In this document: piece by piece, positions 1-9,335 of the stretch
How the letters are laid out: each line of letters opens with the position of its first letter
Numbering within the stretch: position 1 is the stretch's first letter
Position numbers and translations under genes: made by a program
NCBI GenBank assembly: GCA_902984215.1
Contig: CADWAF010003965.1
Coordinates: 1-28,672, forward strand
From: Willaertia magna
Lineage: Eukaryota; Heterolobosea; Eutetramitea; Acrasida; Naegleriidae
DNA: 28,672 nucleotides
Direction of reading: 5' to 3'
The notes under the pieces: model-generated
What the model was told of the DNA's origin: nothing
What the model saw: only the letters and a program-made list of their open reading frames with translations
The model's database searches: none

Positions 1-445
1 GTAGTTAGTAGAATAATGGTGCAATTGATTTCTCTGCTGATATTAAATCTAAGAACCAAGCACTTAACACTCAAGATTTTAGTCCAAAAATCACTAATAT
101 TACTCCATTACAACAAGTTGGTACTATTTCAAACTCATTAGTTTATACCCCAACAAAGACTCATTCATGTACTGAAAATATTTGCTATGTAATTTATGAA
201 TATAGTAATAGTGCTGGTCAAAAATCAACATGTAAGATTATAATCAACCAATTAAATACTGCACCAACAACTCCAAATAGGTCATACACTTACTCAGCAA
301 GAAGAGATGGAACTTTCTTCTCTACACTTTAGATTACTTAAATGACACAAATAGAGATTTCTTAACATTGATTTCAGTTTCAAAACTTTTTTTTGATTTA
401 ACACTAGTTCAACTTTATGTTGATATATTCAAATATAAAATATAA
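1..445 (+). pseudogene. Frameshifted end of a tandem-95 / Ig-like repeat protein
   Basis: From base 12 a frame without an ATG runs to a TAG at 330-332. It reads like one repeat of the tandem-95/VCBS (Big_9-like) surface-protein class: a GTISNSLVYTP segment, then a YVIYEYSNSAGQ segment, then NTAPTTPNRSYTYS. The expected continuation appears immediately in another frame, LDYLNDTNRDFLTLISVSK, which resembles the usual 'LANDTDPDGDTLTITSVS' stretch. That frame is open to the TAA at 443-445. Two in-frame TAGs at 6-11 precede the first frame, so either a splice acceptor lies there (AG at 10-11) or there is a further break. Seen: two frames that together give one repeat. Inferred: a decayed or mis-assembled 3' end of a larger extracellular repeat gene that begins left of the window. 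Confidence 0.5.
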
Positions 446-717
446 TATCATATTGTTGATACAGATTTAATTAAAGAAACTGAATAGTTTATTCTAAGAA
501 ATACAACAAGTTTACAAAAGAATAATAAAAAAATTAATTTATTAATTCAATTAAAGAAATTACAAAACAATTACATAATTAAATGATGACTATTATTAAT
601 TTACTATAAATATACATTTAAGTAGTTTAATTAAATTAATAATATTAATTTTATAATAATAATAGATTTTTTAACTGTATAAAATTTTATCTTTTATAAA
701 CTTTATTTATTTAAATT

Positions 718-1773
718 TTACAATTTTACTTTTTTTTTATTATCATTATCAACATCAGATCTTTTTTTTTTACTAACTTTCTTCTTCTTCTTTTTATCAT
801 CATTCTTCTTCTTTTCCTTTTCTTTCTTTTTATCATCATTTTTAAATATATTATATTGTTTTAAATATTTCTTTTTTTTATTTCCTTTTATATTTTTAAC
901 TTCTCTTCTTTTCAATAATAATTCTTCATCTTCTTTTTCATATGGTAATTCTGGTAATATATTTTTATTATTATTTTCATCTTTTTTCCAAATTCTAAAA
1001 TGATCTATTCCACTAAAATATACTAATCCATATCTCATTCCATTAATAATTTTTTTAACATAATGATCATATAAATATGTATTTAATAATACTACGTCTC
1101 CTCTTTTAATATTAATTTCACAATTATTTAAATCAATAACTAATTCTCCTCCTTCAAATTGTCCCATATACAATATTACTGTCATTCCTGAATCATTTGT
1201 ATCCGCATGTTTACGATAAGGTTTTTTAGTTACGTCATAAGTTTTTTCATTTAAAATATTTAAAGCCAATGATGGATAATTGGCAAATCTTTTAATGTTT
1301 TTTGGTAATTTATTTAATAAATTAAACATATTTTTATTTAATTTTTTAACCAAATTCATAACAAATGGTTCAATAATTTTATTTAATTTATTTAATAATT
1401 CATTTTCTTCTTCTGTACTTTTTTTAACTTCAAAAATACCCTTTCCGTATCTATTCCATGTACCACTAATTATAGTTTGTGGTTTTTTATTAATTAATAA
1501 TTTTTCCATATTTATTAACAAAGATTCTGGAATAATAGAAGGAAAATAACCAATATTAATTAATTGTTGATCATTTAACACAATTAATCTTTTATCATTA
1601 ATTGTGATATTGTTATTTAAAGTATTAATATGATAAAATTGTGTATTTTCCCATTCATTTGGGAGGTCTGTAATTGTTATTTTTTTAATATTTTTAATTC
1701 TATTCAAATATTTTTGTAGATCGGGAATTTTGTTTTCAGAAGTTGAAGAATTAGAATGAAGATGTGTTTGCAT
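718..1773 (-). CDS. TET/JBP-like 2-oxoglutarate Fe(II) dioxygenase
   Basis: Intronless, 351 aa. The double-stranded beta-helix core shows an iron triad H189-x-D191 and H237, followed by R247 ten residues later for 2-oxoglutarate binding. Between them lie GQFEGGELVIDL and RGDVVLLNTYLYDHYV, the pattern seen in TET/JBP-type nucleic acid dioxygenases and their fungal relatives. As I recall the Naegleria NgTet1 structure (H229, D231, H279, R289), the spacing is nearly the same. The C-terminal 50 residues are an almost unbroken lysine/aspartate tract, suited to nuclear import and nucleic-acid contact. Likely role: oxidation of 5-methylcytosine or thymine in DNA or RNA. This is inference, because the HxD...H...R pattern is shared by many 2OG oxygenases, including prolyl hydroxylases. 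It is transcribed divergently from the RCC1 gene at 2057. Confidence 0.6.
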   Translation of the reverse strand: MQTHLHSNSSTSENKIPDLQKYLNRIKNIKKITITDLPNEWENTQFYHINTLNNNITINDKRLIVLNDQQLINIGYFPSIIPESLLINMEKLLINKKPQTIISGTWNRYGKGIFEVKKSTEEENELLNKLNKIIEPFVMNLVKKLNKNMFNLLNKLPKNIKRFANYPSLALNILNEKTYDVTKKPYRKHADTNDSGMTVILYMGQFEGGELVIDLNNCEINIKRGDVVLLNTYLYDHYVKKIINGMRYGLVYFSGIDHFRIWKKDENNNKNILPELPYEKEDEELLLKRREVKNIKGNKKKKYLKQYNIFKNDDKKKEKEKKKNDDKKKKKKVSKKKRSDVDNDNKKKVKL

Positions 1774-2056
1774 TTTTTTTTTGTAATTTCGATAATAATC
1801 TTTTTAACAAATTTTTAAAATTGTTCAAAAAAAAGTAAAACCTAATTTATCTATTTTTTAGTCTCGTTTTTTTATGAGAAAGTTTGTAGTGTTTATTTTC
1901 GCCCAAATCATGTTAAGCAGAAAATAATTTTCAAAATTTGTTTGATCAAATACTTGACAAACTTTTAAACGTTTATTACACCCGTAAAAGGTCTGTTATT
2001 AAAAGAAAATGTGTTTTTAATTATTATATGAAAGTTTAATAATTTTAACATTTACA
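1774..2056. promoter_or_regulatory. Divergent promoter region, oxygenase / RCC1 gene
   Basis: These 283 bases separate two head-to-head start codons, so both promoters should lie here. The most GC-rich element is TTTTCGCCCAAA at 1896-1907, a T-run followed by CGCCCAAA. The same octamer occurs in the CDK8/LRR-IQ divergent promoter at 18979-18986. No TATA element can be told apart in such AT-rich DNA. Confidence 0.4.
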
Positions 2057-3427
2057 ATGTTATTAAATATTCCGGGGCTGACTAGTGTTAAAAAAATGTC
2101 ACAACATTCACAAACTGTTTTAGCTTCGGGTTTTAATTACAATTATAATTTATTTCTTGGACATGACAACTATATCAAGCCATTAACACCAATCCATAAA
2201 ACCATTCACAATAATAGTCAAAACAAAGAAGAAACAGAAAATACAGAACAACCACTTCTTTCAAAATACCTTGACTCTTCCAATAATGAATACATCACAA
2301 AAATTATTCATTCAACAACAGATGATTACCAAGACTATGGTTATCATGGACATTCATTTCTCTTAACAAGTAAAGGAAGGGTATTTGGTTGTGGTGACAC
2401 TACTGGGAAGGGTGAGCTTGGGCCAAATGAAACTAGTAATGACAAGTATTTTAAAATTATTGAATTTACTAAAAGGGTTAAAGATATTGTGTGTGGGTTT
2501 GATTTTACAATTTTTGTAACAACTGACAATGAATTGTATGGTTGCGGGAATGGTTATTATTTATTTAATTCAACTAAAGATTATCATTATAATATTGATA
2601 AATTAAACATTAAAGAAAAAGTAAAAACCATAACTTGTGGAGATTCACATTTTCTTTTTGTAACAGAAAACCGTAAAGTTTATGGTTGTGGTTCAAACAC
2701 ATTTGGTCAAATACCTTTTGCTCAAGGTCAAGATCTTTATAAATTTACAGAACTTTTTCAATTGGTTGATTTTTTAAAAAAAGAAAAAGCGGTCCCGAAA
2801 AGTATATTTTGTCAAGCAAAGTATACAACCATTTTTACAACCGATTATCGTATAGTATATTCAGGTAAATTAGGAACCTCGGTTGTTAAAAAGCCGGCCA
2901 TTTCACAACCATTTCCTTTTTTAAAAGAGAGAATTTTGCAAACTGTTCCAACTCGTGAATCTATCGGTTTTTTAACTAAAAAACAAAATGTTTATATTTT
3001 AAACTTTAAAAATAATTATAAAGAAATATTTCAAATTAAAAAAGTTGAATTTGAAACACCTCAAAAGATTGTGAAAATGACAGGTGGAGATTTACATTAT
3101 ATATTTATTACAAATCAAGGAGAAATACTTGGGATGGGAAATAATCGTTATGGTCAACTTGGTATAGGCAGCAATTATTTAGAATTTGAAGAAAATGCAG
3201 TTCATGAGAAACCAATTAAAGTTTTTAATGAACAATTACCAAGAAAGTTGAATGTGGAAAGGGATGAAATTTGGTGTTCAGGTAATGCACCAATCACTTT
3301 AATTGTTTTAAATGATGTTGATTTTAATCCGATTAAATGTTTTAATTTTACAAAAGTTAGACAAAATTATTGTGACATTGATTTTCTTTTTTTTACACTA
3401 CAAACTTCATCGAAAACAAGCCAATAA
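2057..3427 (+). CDS. RCC1-repeat (beta-propeller) protein
   Basis: Single exon, 456 aa. RCC1-type repeats are recognised by hydrophobic stretches followed by G-x-G cores: GRVFGCGDTTGKGELG, NELYGCGNGYYLF, RKVYGCGSNTFGQIPF and GEILGMGNNRYGQLGIG, each preceded by a CG(D/F)xHxxF-like strand. The N-terminus begins a blade (VLASGFNYNYNLFLGH), supporting the ATG at 2057. No signal peptide, membrane segment or second domain is visible. Middle repeats (about residues 270-340) are degenerate. RCC1 propellers range from Ran exchange factors to ubiquitin-ligase and cytoskeletal scaffolds. The specific role here cannot be read from sequence, and divergence from canonical RCC1 argues against a Ran-GEF. The stop codon overlaps an AATAAA hexamer. 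Confidence 0.85.
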   Translation: MLLNIPGLTSVKKMSQHSQTVLASGFNYNYNLFLGHDNYIKPLTPIHKTIHNNSQNKEETENTEQPLLSKYLDSSNNEYITKIIHSTTDDYQDYGYHGHSFLLTSKGRVFGCGDTTGKGELGPNETSNDKYFKIIEFTKRVKDIVCGFDFTIFVTTDNELYGCGNGYYLFNSTKDYHYNIDKLNIKEKVKTITCGDSHFLFVTENRKVYGCGSNTFGQIPFAQGQDLYKFTELFQLVDFLKKEKAVPKSIFCQAKYTTIFTTDYRIVYSGKLGTSVVKKPAISQPFPFLKERILQTVPTRESIGFLTKKQNVYILNFKNNYKEIFQIKKVEFETPQKIVKMTGGDLHYIFITNQGEILGMGNNRYGQLGIGSNYLEFEENAVHEKPIKVFNEQLPRKLNVERDEIWCSGNAPITLIVLNDVDFNPIKCFNFTKVRQNYCDIDFLFFTLQTSSKTSQ

Positions 3428-3642
3428 AACATAATAAAATAAAAAGCAGTTCAGTATATAATTTAAAATGTAATAATTAATTATTTATTTAATAATTAAT
3501 GATAAATTAATTTAAAAAAAGAAAACTTTATATTTTTATTAATTTTATTAATTTTTGAAAATTGTTTTAAAATTTATACCAAAGGTATATCAAAAAAACT
3601 TTTTTACGTCTTGGGTTTTGGTTGGCTATTTTATTTGTTACT

Positions 3643-3658
3643 CGATATTCAAATATCG
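3643..3658 (+). repeat. Hairpin abutting the tRNA-Trp 5' end
   Basis: A perfect inverted repeat, CGATAT-TCAA-ATATCG (6-bp stem, 4-nt loop), ends one base before the first base of the tRNA. It could be a tRNA leader structure or chance. A second inverted repeat, TATACC-AAA-GGTATA, lies about 60 bases further upstream. Confidence 0.4.
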
Positions 3659-3659
3659 T

Positions 3660-3730
3660 GGGGCGGTGGTGTAATGGTAACATTGAAGCCTCCAAAGCTT
3701 TAGCCGAGGGTTCGATTCCCTCTCGCCCCC
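3660..3730 (+). tRNA. tRNA-Trp (anticodon CCA)
   Basis: A full cloverleaf of 71 nt without an intron. Acceptor GGGGCGG pairs with TCGCCCC (one G-U at 7:66). The D arm is GTGT/ACAT with loop AATGGTA. The anticodon arm is GAAGC/GCTTT with loop CTCCAAA, giving U33 and anticodon CCA. The T arm is GAGGG/CCCTC with loop TTCGATT. The A box TGGTGTAATGG and B box GGTTCGATTCC match the Pol III consensus. Unusual: the discriminator base is C, where eukaryotic tRNA-Trp normally has A73. CCA is not encoded, as expected for a nuclear eukaryotic tRNA. Confidence 0.88.
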
Positions 3731-3735
3731 TTTTT
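3731..3735 (+). terminator. Pol III terminator of tRNA-Trp
   Basis: A run of five T directly after the discriminator base of the tRNA, the standard RNA polymerase III stop. Confidence 0.7.
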
Positions 3736-3846
3736 CCTTTCGCCTCCATTTCCAGATTTTTGGTGAAGAAAAAGCAAGAAGCACAAGCAATTAATCTTTA
3801 TTTGAAAATTGTGCATGTAACGACATGCAATCTTTAATTGTCTAGT

Positions 3847-4050
3847 TTATTTCACATTTAGTGTTGGTATACTGGACTTACTTCCGTTATCATTTGGATC
3901 ATTTTGTGTCACAACAGGAGTGGTAACATGATTTGTGCAATAACTCTGCATTTGTGAAATAATTTCATACTCCTTTGATAAACCCTCATAAAGCAGCTGC
4001 TCCATGGTCTCTTCTCTATAAAATACTATTACGGGCAGCGATTCGAGCAT
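3847..4050 (-). CDS. Small hypothetical protein, uncertain
   Basis: ORF of 67 aa from the ATG at 4050. It has a helical acidic core (EETMEQLLYEGLSKEYEIIS) and a polar Ser/Asn/Thr tail. I do not recognise it. It sits 63 bases downstream of the SET1 stop on the same strand, so it could be a separate gene or chance reading of SET1's 3' UTR. A second frame overlaps it: from an ATG at 4126, inside the last SET1 codons, 36 codons run to a TAG at 4016-4018 and look equally protein-like (GIHRKKEKLHARIAARNS). A +1 shift at TTA-TAG, or a very small intron, would fuse the two into about 92 aa. Confidence 0.3.
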   Translation of the reverse strand: MLESLPVIVFYREETMEQLLYEGLSKEYEIISQMQSYCTNHVTTPVVTQNDPNDNGSKSSIPTLNVK

Positions 4051-4113
4051 GAAGCTTTTCTTTTTTTCTATGAATTCCAATCACCTCTAATAGACATTGA
4101 ATTACTGATGTGG

Positions 4114-7100
4114 TTAGTTTAACCATTTTTTGCATTTGTCACTGCCGCAATGGCAAGGAATTTTCTCTTCTTCTAGGGGGAACTTATAATCATAAGTTAT
4201 CTCTTCTCCAACATTAATTCGTCTCAACGCGTAAATAACAACCTTCTTTTTCTTGTCTACCTCAATTATTTTGGCACAACAATTAGGATCGCAAGAATGG
4301 TTGATAAATCTTGCCAAATTTCCCCGTTTTGTAGCATCAATAATAAAATCGTCATCCAAACGAAATAAGTAACTAGATCCAATACCCATCTTTTCGTATC
4401 GTTTCTCCCTTATGTCAGCTACATGTTGCCTAACAACTTCCCCGACATACTCAATAACCATTTCATCTTTTTCAATAGTTTCCAAAGCAAATAAACCCCA
4501 ATCGTGGATAGGTGATTTAGCAAATTTCAAATTCTTCTTTCTCGTTTGTAATTGATTAATCTTGATTTGATTGTCCTCATAGGAGCTCATTAGTAATTTA
4601 TTTGCACTTCTACATTCAGCTCTATGTTTTCTGCCTTCATTGGCATTCTTCTTAGGCTCTAATTTCATTTTCTTTATGGCGTCTTGCATTAAAGCGTTAA
4701 CAATCTCGTCAGTTACTGGTTTCTTAATTTCTTTCATTTTCCTTATTTGCTCTAATGTCAACCCCTCTGTTCTTGCAGAACCAGTTGAGTTCCTTATCTT
4801 CTCTTCAATTTCTCTTTCCTTTTCATCTATAGGCTCAGGGGTAGGTGCAGCGCTTACAGATTGTTGTTCTTCCTGGTCACTAGTAGGAGTAGATGTATTA
4901 TCCCTAGAACGTTTTGTCTTGTTGAATGTTCTTCGCTTACTAGGAGGTTTTTCAAGTGAAGTCACCTTAGATTTCCTCTTCCTTTCAGCTGAGTCTTCAA
5001 CTTCATCTTTTATAGTCTCAGTCATAACCTCATCTTCAAATATATACTCCTCTTCACTATCAGACTCAATGTTCTGTTTCTCTTCTTTCAAAATTGTTTT
5101 AGTTTCCTCAATTATTTTTTCTCTAGATCTAGTCACAGGTGGTTCCACTACCATTTCATTTTCTTCTTCTGATTTCTCTTCTTCGTCACTTTCTATTGGT
5201 GACTCATCTTCTTTAATTTCTTCTGAAGTTTCACTTTCATCTTCCTCCTTTTCTTGTGTTTCCTTAAACCTCTCTTCTAGTCTTTCCTTTTCTTGCATTT
5301 CGCGTTTAATCTTTTCTAACACTTCGGTTTTCATATCATTCAAAGCAGAACGTTTTTGTAATTTGTCTATACTTTGTCCCAAATAAGGGGCAAATAAAAC
5401 CCTTCTAAACTCTTTTTGTAAGTGTTCCACTATCCTCAGTTTTATAACATCAGAAATTTCTTGAGTTAAATCTTTTTGTCGTGTCTGCCAATTTGGGGGA
5501 TAATATTCACCTAATTTCAAAACCTCTCCAAAAACGACATGATTATTTAAATTGTTGAAGGTTTGAGCCAGATCTTCTACATATCTGAACTCTGCAATAA
5601 ATTTAGAAACCACTTTATCGTGATAGGCATTATGAGAACCAAAACCAGAAAAAACTTGTCTAAGCTTTCCTTCTATCCTATCATTGTATTTTGTCAAAAC
5701 ATATAAATGTGGATATTTAAATCTTTTTGCAATAAAAGGATCTTCGTTTGTGTATGTTTCTCCAGGTAAATATCGCGGATGGTGATGATGACTTGCTCCT
5801 ATTGAATGAATAGGAGGAGGTATCTTTTCAACTCCAGCAAATTGATTTAAGGGATCAAAAGAATTGAAAGTTTCATTTACAGTTTCCTCTTCCTCTTGTT
5901 GTTCTTTTAATAATTTCTCTTCTTGTTCTTTTTTTCGTTTCATCTGTTCTTCATAAACTCTTTCTCTTTCTTTTTGTTTTCTCCAATAATCGCTATCAAT
6001 AATCTTCTTTTTAGGAATATTCATAGTAACATCATCTTCAATTAAGCTATAAAAATCTTTCTCAACTTTGAAAGGTATACTTTTATCTTCATCAATCTCT
6101 GAAATAGCTCGTTGACACGTTGGAAAATCTTTAAATATTACACTTGCATAAAGAGGACATAAATCATCCCTCGTAAAATACATTTCCATTTCAGTAACAA
6201 CTCCAAGAGTAGTTAATATTTGATATAAATCTTCATATGTATAATCTTTTGGTAAACTAGTAATTGTTACCTTTGGCAATTTCTTCCGCGTTAAACATTT
6301 TTTATAAGATATTATATCTGTTATTGGATTTTCCGATTTTTTAAATGAAATTTCTGGTATCTTCACAACACTAGAAGCAATTCTTATGTTACAATCTTTA
6401 TCAGTTTTATCTCTATATAGGTTAGAAAGTTCTTTTAATTTATAAAAATATTCCGATTTTCTAATACCTTTAGTTTGTTGAATAAATTTACTTTCCAACT
6501 TTTCAGGTTTTCTTTTTTTATCGGAATTATTATTATTAACATTACTTTCATTATTTTCATTTTTTACTTCAATATATGGGTACAATCTAGGGTCCCTAGG
6601 TTCATCTGTACACTCCGGAGGTTCTTCTTCCTCTCGTATTAAATTTTCATCTTTAAATTCTTCATTATTATATCCCGATTCATAAAATTGATTATTTCTT
6701 CGTCTACTATTATAATTATTTGGATAATATTTTGAAGTCCCACCACCACGATAACCACCTCTCGATGGAGGTGGAATATTATCATGATAAAAAGGTGGAC
6801 CATAATTATATGGATGAAAATTGTATGGAGGTACATGATGAGGAGGTAAATGGTGGTATGGTGGATAAGAAGAATACATGTGTTGGTGGGAAGGAAAGGA
6901 ATGTACATGATTTTCATCCATTGCAGAATTTGGTGAAGATGTAATTAACATTTCACCATTTGCAGTGGTAGATGAAGACAGAGGAGAATTAGATCTACTA
7001 GACGATGGATGGGAATTATTGGGTGTGGAAGGTGAAGAAGTATGTTGTTGGTGACTATTAGCAATATGCTGTGGAGGATAATACATATCCATAGGCATTG

Positions 7101-7464
7101 AACCATGATGAGGAGGGTATGAAATATGTTTTGGGTGGTTGTACGAATAATTGTATGGATTTCCTCTCGAGTGGTAATGATGGGGTGGAGGGTAACCATT
7201 ATCATCTCCTGTAGGATACTGAAATCCTTTACCTCTTCCTCCGCTATTGTGACTGCCTCCTCGGGATGAATGAAATTTATTTGAATTTCTACCACGATAG
7301 CTGCCATTATAATGTCCCCTATTACTTCCCCTGTATATATTAGTTTTATTTAACGACGTATTGTTAAAAGAATTGTTAGCATTGTTTGCACCCGATCCAT
7401 CTGTAAGCCTTCTCTGTCTTTGTTCAAAATTTATCTTAGGTATGTCCTCCGTACCCTCTTCCAT
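4114..7464 (-). CDS. SET1: SET1/COMPASS histone H3 lysine-4 methyltransferase
   Basis: Single exon, 1116 aa. Residues 1-270 are low complexity, rich in Gly/Arg (RGG-like), Asn/Ser and His/Pro/Tyr. An RRM-like fold covers about 398-467 (VTITSLP, then YASVIFKDF). A long Glu/Lys-rich charged linker follows (about 490-920). The N-SET box at about 944-975 carries [15 protein letters not shown], the counterpart of the family's R-S-N-Q-R-R-L-L region. The catalytic SET domain spans about 976-1095 with [18 protein letters not shown] (1053-1062) and [10 protein letters not shown]. The post-SET CxCGSxxCxxWLN closes the protein. This N-SET/SET/post-SET order with an upstream RRM is specific to Set1-type enzymes, the catalytic subunit of COMPASS, which writes H3K4 methylation at active promoters. 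It is divergent from HAT1. The ATG at 7464 is the first in frame. Confidence 0.95.
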   Translation of the reverse strand: MEEGTEDIPKINFEQRQRRLTDGSGANNANNSFNNTSLNKTNIYRGSNRGHYNGSYRGRNSNKFHSSRGGSHNSGGRGKGFQYPTGDDNGYPPPHHYHSRGNPYNYSYNHPKHISYPPHHGSMPMDMYYPPQHIANSHQQHTSSPSTPNNSHPSSSRSNSPLSSSTTANGEMLITSSPNSAMDENHVHSFPSHQHMYSSYPPYHHLPPHHVPPYNFHPYNYGPPFYHDNIPPPSRGGYRGGGTSKYYPNNYNSRRRNNQFYESGYNNEEFKDENLIREEEEPPECTDEPRDPRLYPYIEVKNENNESNVNNNNSDKKRKPEKLESKFIQQTKGIRKSEYFYKLKELSNLYRDKTDKDCNIRIASSVVKIPEISFKKSENPITDIISYKKCLTRKKLPKVTITSLPKDYTYEDLYQILTTLGVVTEMEMYFTRDDLCPLYASVIFKDFPTCQRAISEIDEDKSIPFKVEKDFYSLIEDDVTMNIPKKKIIDSDYWRKQKERERVYEEQMKRKKEQEEKLLKEQQEEEETVNETFNSFDPLNQFAGVEKIPPPIHSIGASHHHHPRYLPGETYTNEDPFIAKRFKYPHLYVLTKYNDRIEGKLRQVFSGFGSHNAYHDKVVSKFIAEFRYVEDLAQTFNNLNNHVVFGEVLKLGEYYPPNWQTRQKDLTQEISDVIKLRIVEHLQKEFRRVLFAPYLGQSIDKLQKRSALNDMKTEVLEKIKREMQEKERLEERFKETQEKEEDESETSEEIKEDESPIESDEEEKSEEENEMVVEPPVTRSREKIIEETKTILKEEKQNIESDSEEEYIFEDEVMTETIKDEVEDSAERKRKSKVTSLEKPPSKRRTFNKTKRSRDNTSTPTSDQEEQQSVSAAPTPEPIDEKEREIEEKIRNSTGSARTEGLTLEQIRKMKEIKKPVTDEIVNALMQDAIKKMKLEPKKNANEGRKHRAECRSANKLLMSSYEDNQIKINQLQTRKKNLKFAKSPIHDWGLFALETIEKDEMVIEYVGEVVRQHVADIREKRYEKMGIGSSYLFRLDDDFIIDATKRGNLARFINHSCDPNCCAKIIEVDKKKKVVIYALRRINVGEEITYDYKFPLEEEKIPCHCGSDKCKKWLN

Positions 7465-7652
7465 TTTTTGAGAATTTAAATTTTAAAAAGTTAGTTTTCT
7501 ACTTTTTGTAAGAATTGTCAATACAACAATTAGATCAATTTTTAATTAAATTCTTTTGTTCCTTTATTTTTTGTTTTCTAAAAACTGAACAATACAATTG
7601 TCCCCATTTTCGAATCGATTGAGCGACCACAAAACCGTTTTCCTTTCTTTTT

Positions 7653-7661
7653 TTTCCCGCC
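7653..7661 (+). promoter_or_regulatory. E2F-like site 1
   Basis: TTTCCCGCC, an exact match to TTTSSCGC, at the end of a T-rich run. It lies about 110 bases upstream of the HAT1 ATG and about 190 upstream of the SET1 ATG. Confidence 0.45.
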
Positions 7662-7691
7662 TTTTTGTTCATTAGTTTTTTAAAAAATTAA

Positions 7692-7701
7692 TTGGCGCCA
7701 A
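7692..7701. promoter_or_regulatory. E2F-like palindrome
   Basis: TTGGCGCCAA is a perfect 10-bp palindrome in otherwise AT-rich DNA, 71 bases upstream of the HAT1 start, matching TTSGCGCSAA. Being symmetric, it could serve both genes. Confidence 0.5.
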
Positions 7702-7772
7702 GAAACGAAAAATTTCAACAAAAATATTGAAAAAAATACAACATTAACCCGATCAACTAAGACACACAAATA

Positions 7773-9311
7773 ATGGAACCAACTAAGAAAAAGGTTAAGA
7801 AATCAGAATTAGATGAGGACTATAGTCAATCCAAAACCTCTAAAGAAACCAAACTAATGAATGCTTTAAATAAACTTGTTGAAATGGAAGGTTTAGAACA
7901 CGAACTTAAAAGAAAAGCCTTTGAAGAGTTTGAATACATTGATGACAATTCAACAACAATCCAACATGAAGATGGTTGTGATAGTAACCAAGCAATAACA
8001 TTTAAAATAATAAGAAATGAAAATGATTTACTAACAAATGACCATTTTAATGATGATCATCAAGAATATAAAAAACCTCTTGAATTCCATCCAGTAATGA
8101 GTCATCAACTTTTTGAAGAAGAAAAAATTATTGGATATACAAATTTAAAAATTAATATTTATTTTACAAAAAGTCTTTATTGTTATCTTAATATAACTTA
8201 TGATAGTAAAACGTAAGTTTTAAATACTTAACAAAAATTTACAAATTCTTATTTAAAGTGAAGATGCAACTGATGTGAAAAGAATATTAGCAATTGATGA
8301 ATTAGATTTTCAATTTATTGATATGAAAGCAGTTCCAATGTATTTTCCATTTACTGAGAATTTAGATGAATTTAAATCAAAATTAACACAAAAGTTTTTA
8401 CCTAAAGGTGAACAAATTGATGTTTATGAAAAGGATGGAAGAATTTTTGAAATTTATAGAGCAACAATGCAACAAATTGGAGGATTTCATAAACCTTTAC
8501 AATTTTTATCACTTTTCTTTATTGAAGGAACTTCTTATATTGATGAACATGATGAAAATTGGGAATTTTTCTTAATGTATGTGTTTAATTATTTAATTTA
8601 TTAATTAATTTTATTTAAAGATTTGAGAAAGTAAAAGATGAAGTAACTCATGAAATTGATTATATAATTTCTGGATATGCATCAATCTATCCATTTTACT
8701 TTTTAAAGAAAGAAGGAGAAGAATTATTTGATGGTAGAAGATTAAGAATAAGTCAAGTTTTAATTTTACCACCATTCCAAAAGCAAGGACATGGCCGTAA
8801 ATTATTACATGCTATATATAGATATGCTTGTAAAGGATATAAAGAAAATATATCAGTTGTTGGGTATAATGCATTAGATGAAAATAAAACATATGAACCT
8901 AGAGAGTGTTATGAGATAACAATAGAAAATCCTAGTGAAGAGTTACATACTTTAAGAACTAAGGTTGATATAGAGATATGTACTCCATTATTTAAGGGAG
9001 CAACAAGAAGCATTAATGATACAACTGGAGAGAAAGAAACATATGAACAATTTAGAAAACGAGTTAAACCACTAACGAAATTATCTGATACACAACTAAG
9101 GACATGTTTTGAAGTTCTATGGCTTAAACATTTAAATGAAAATGTGAAAACTACAAAAGAAGAAAGAAATGAATATAAATTATTTGTAAAGAAAAGACTT
9201 TTCCATCAATGTGACTTAAGTGTCATAGAAAATGTGAAAGAAAGAAAAGAAAAATTAGAAGAACTTTACAATGAACAAATTGAGGAATATAGAATGTATT
9301 TAAATAAATAA
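7773..9311 (+). CDS. HAT1: HAT1, type B histone acetyltransferase catalytic subunit
   Basis: Three exons, 7773-8212, 8259-8576 and 8621-9311, give 482 aa with phases preserved. The introns are 46 and 44 nt: donors GTAAGT and GTATGT, acceptors TTTAAAG. The N-terminal Hat1 domain (EYKKPLEFHPVMSHQLF, then an acidic block and WEFFLIFEK across the second junction) leads into the GNAT acetyl-CoA motif RISQVLILPPFQKQGHGRKLL, nearly identical to the motif in human HAT1. IENPSEELHTLRTKVD follows, where the family has DPS...LRD. A helical basic/acidic C-terminus follows. HAT1 acetylates new H4 on K5 and K12 before deposition, usually with an RBAP46/48-type partner not seen here. A basic KKKVKK near the start could be a nuclear signal. 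It converges on the lipid kinase gene with 24 bp between stops. Confidence 0.93.
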
Positions 9312-9335
9312 TACAAAACTTTACAAAATTTAGAT

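Larger units (their letters stand above)
7465..7772. promoter_or_regulatory. SET1/HAT1 divergent promoter
   Basis: These 308 bases lie between two head-to-head start codons and contain no ORF. They hold a T-run ending in TTTCCCGCC (7653-7661) and the palindrome TTGGCGCCAA (7692-7701). Both fit the E2F/DP recognition pattern (TTTSSCGC and TTSGCGCSAA). Shared control of two chromatin-modifier genes is plausible. Functional use is inference. Confidence 0.55.

Noticed and set aside
446..717. Possible gene in the AT-rich spacer left of the oxygenase
   Set aside because: Stops in all frames, no RNA structure; only composition-driven runs of A and T.
3660..3730. Alternative reading of the tRNA as tRNA-Gly(TCC)
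   Set aside because: Shifting the loop removes U33 and breaks the anticodon stem; only CCA gives a regular seven-base loop.
4640..5386. 248-codon Ser/Phe-rich open frame on the + strand
   Set aside because: It mirrors the Glu/Lys-rich linker of SET1 on the opposite strand; such antisense frames stay open because of composition. No start context or motif supports it.
6639..7307. Minus-strand frames rich in Ile, His and Met overlapping SET1's N-terminus
   Set aside because: Alternative frames of SET1's low-complexity His/Pro/Asn region; no independent signal.
7692..7701. GGCGCC palindrome as a restriction-modification or recombination site
   Set aside because: A single palindrome in a divergent eukaryotic promoter is better explained as a transcription-factor site.
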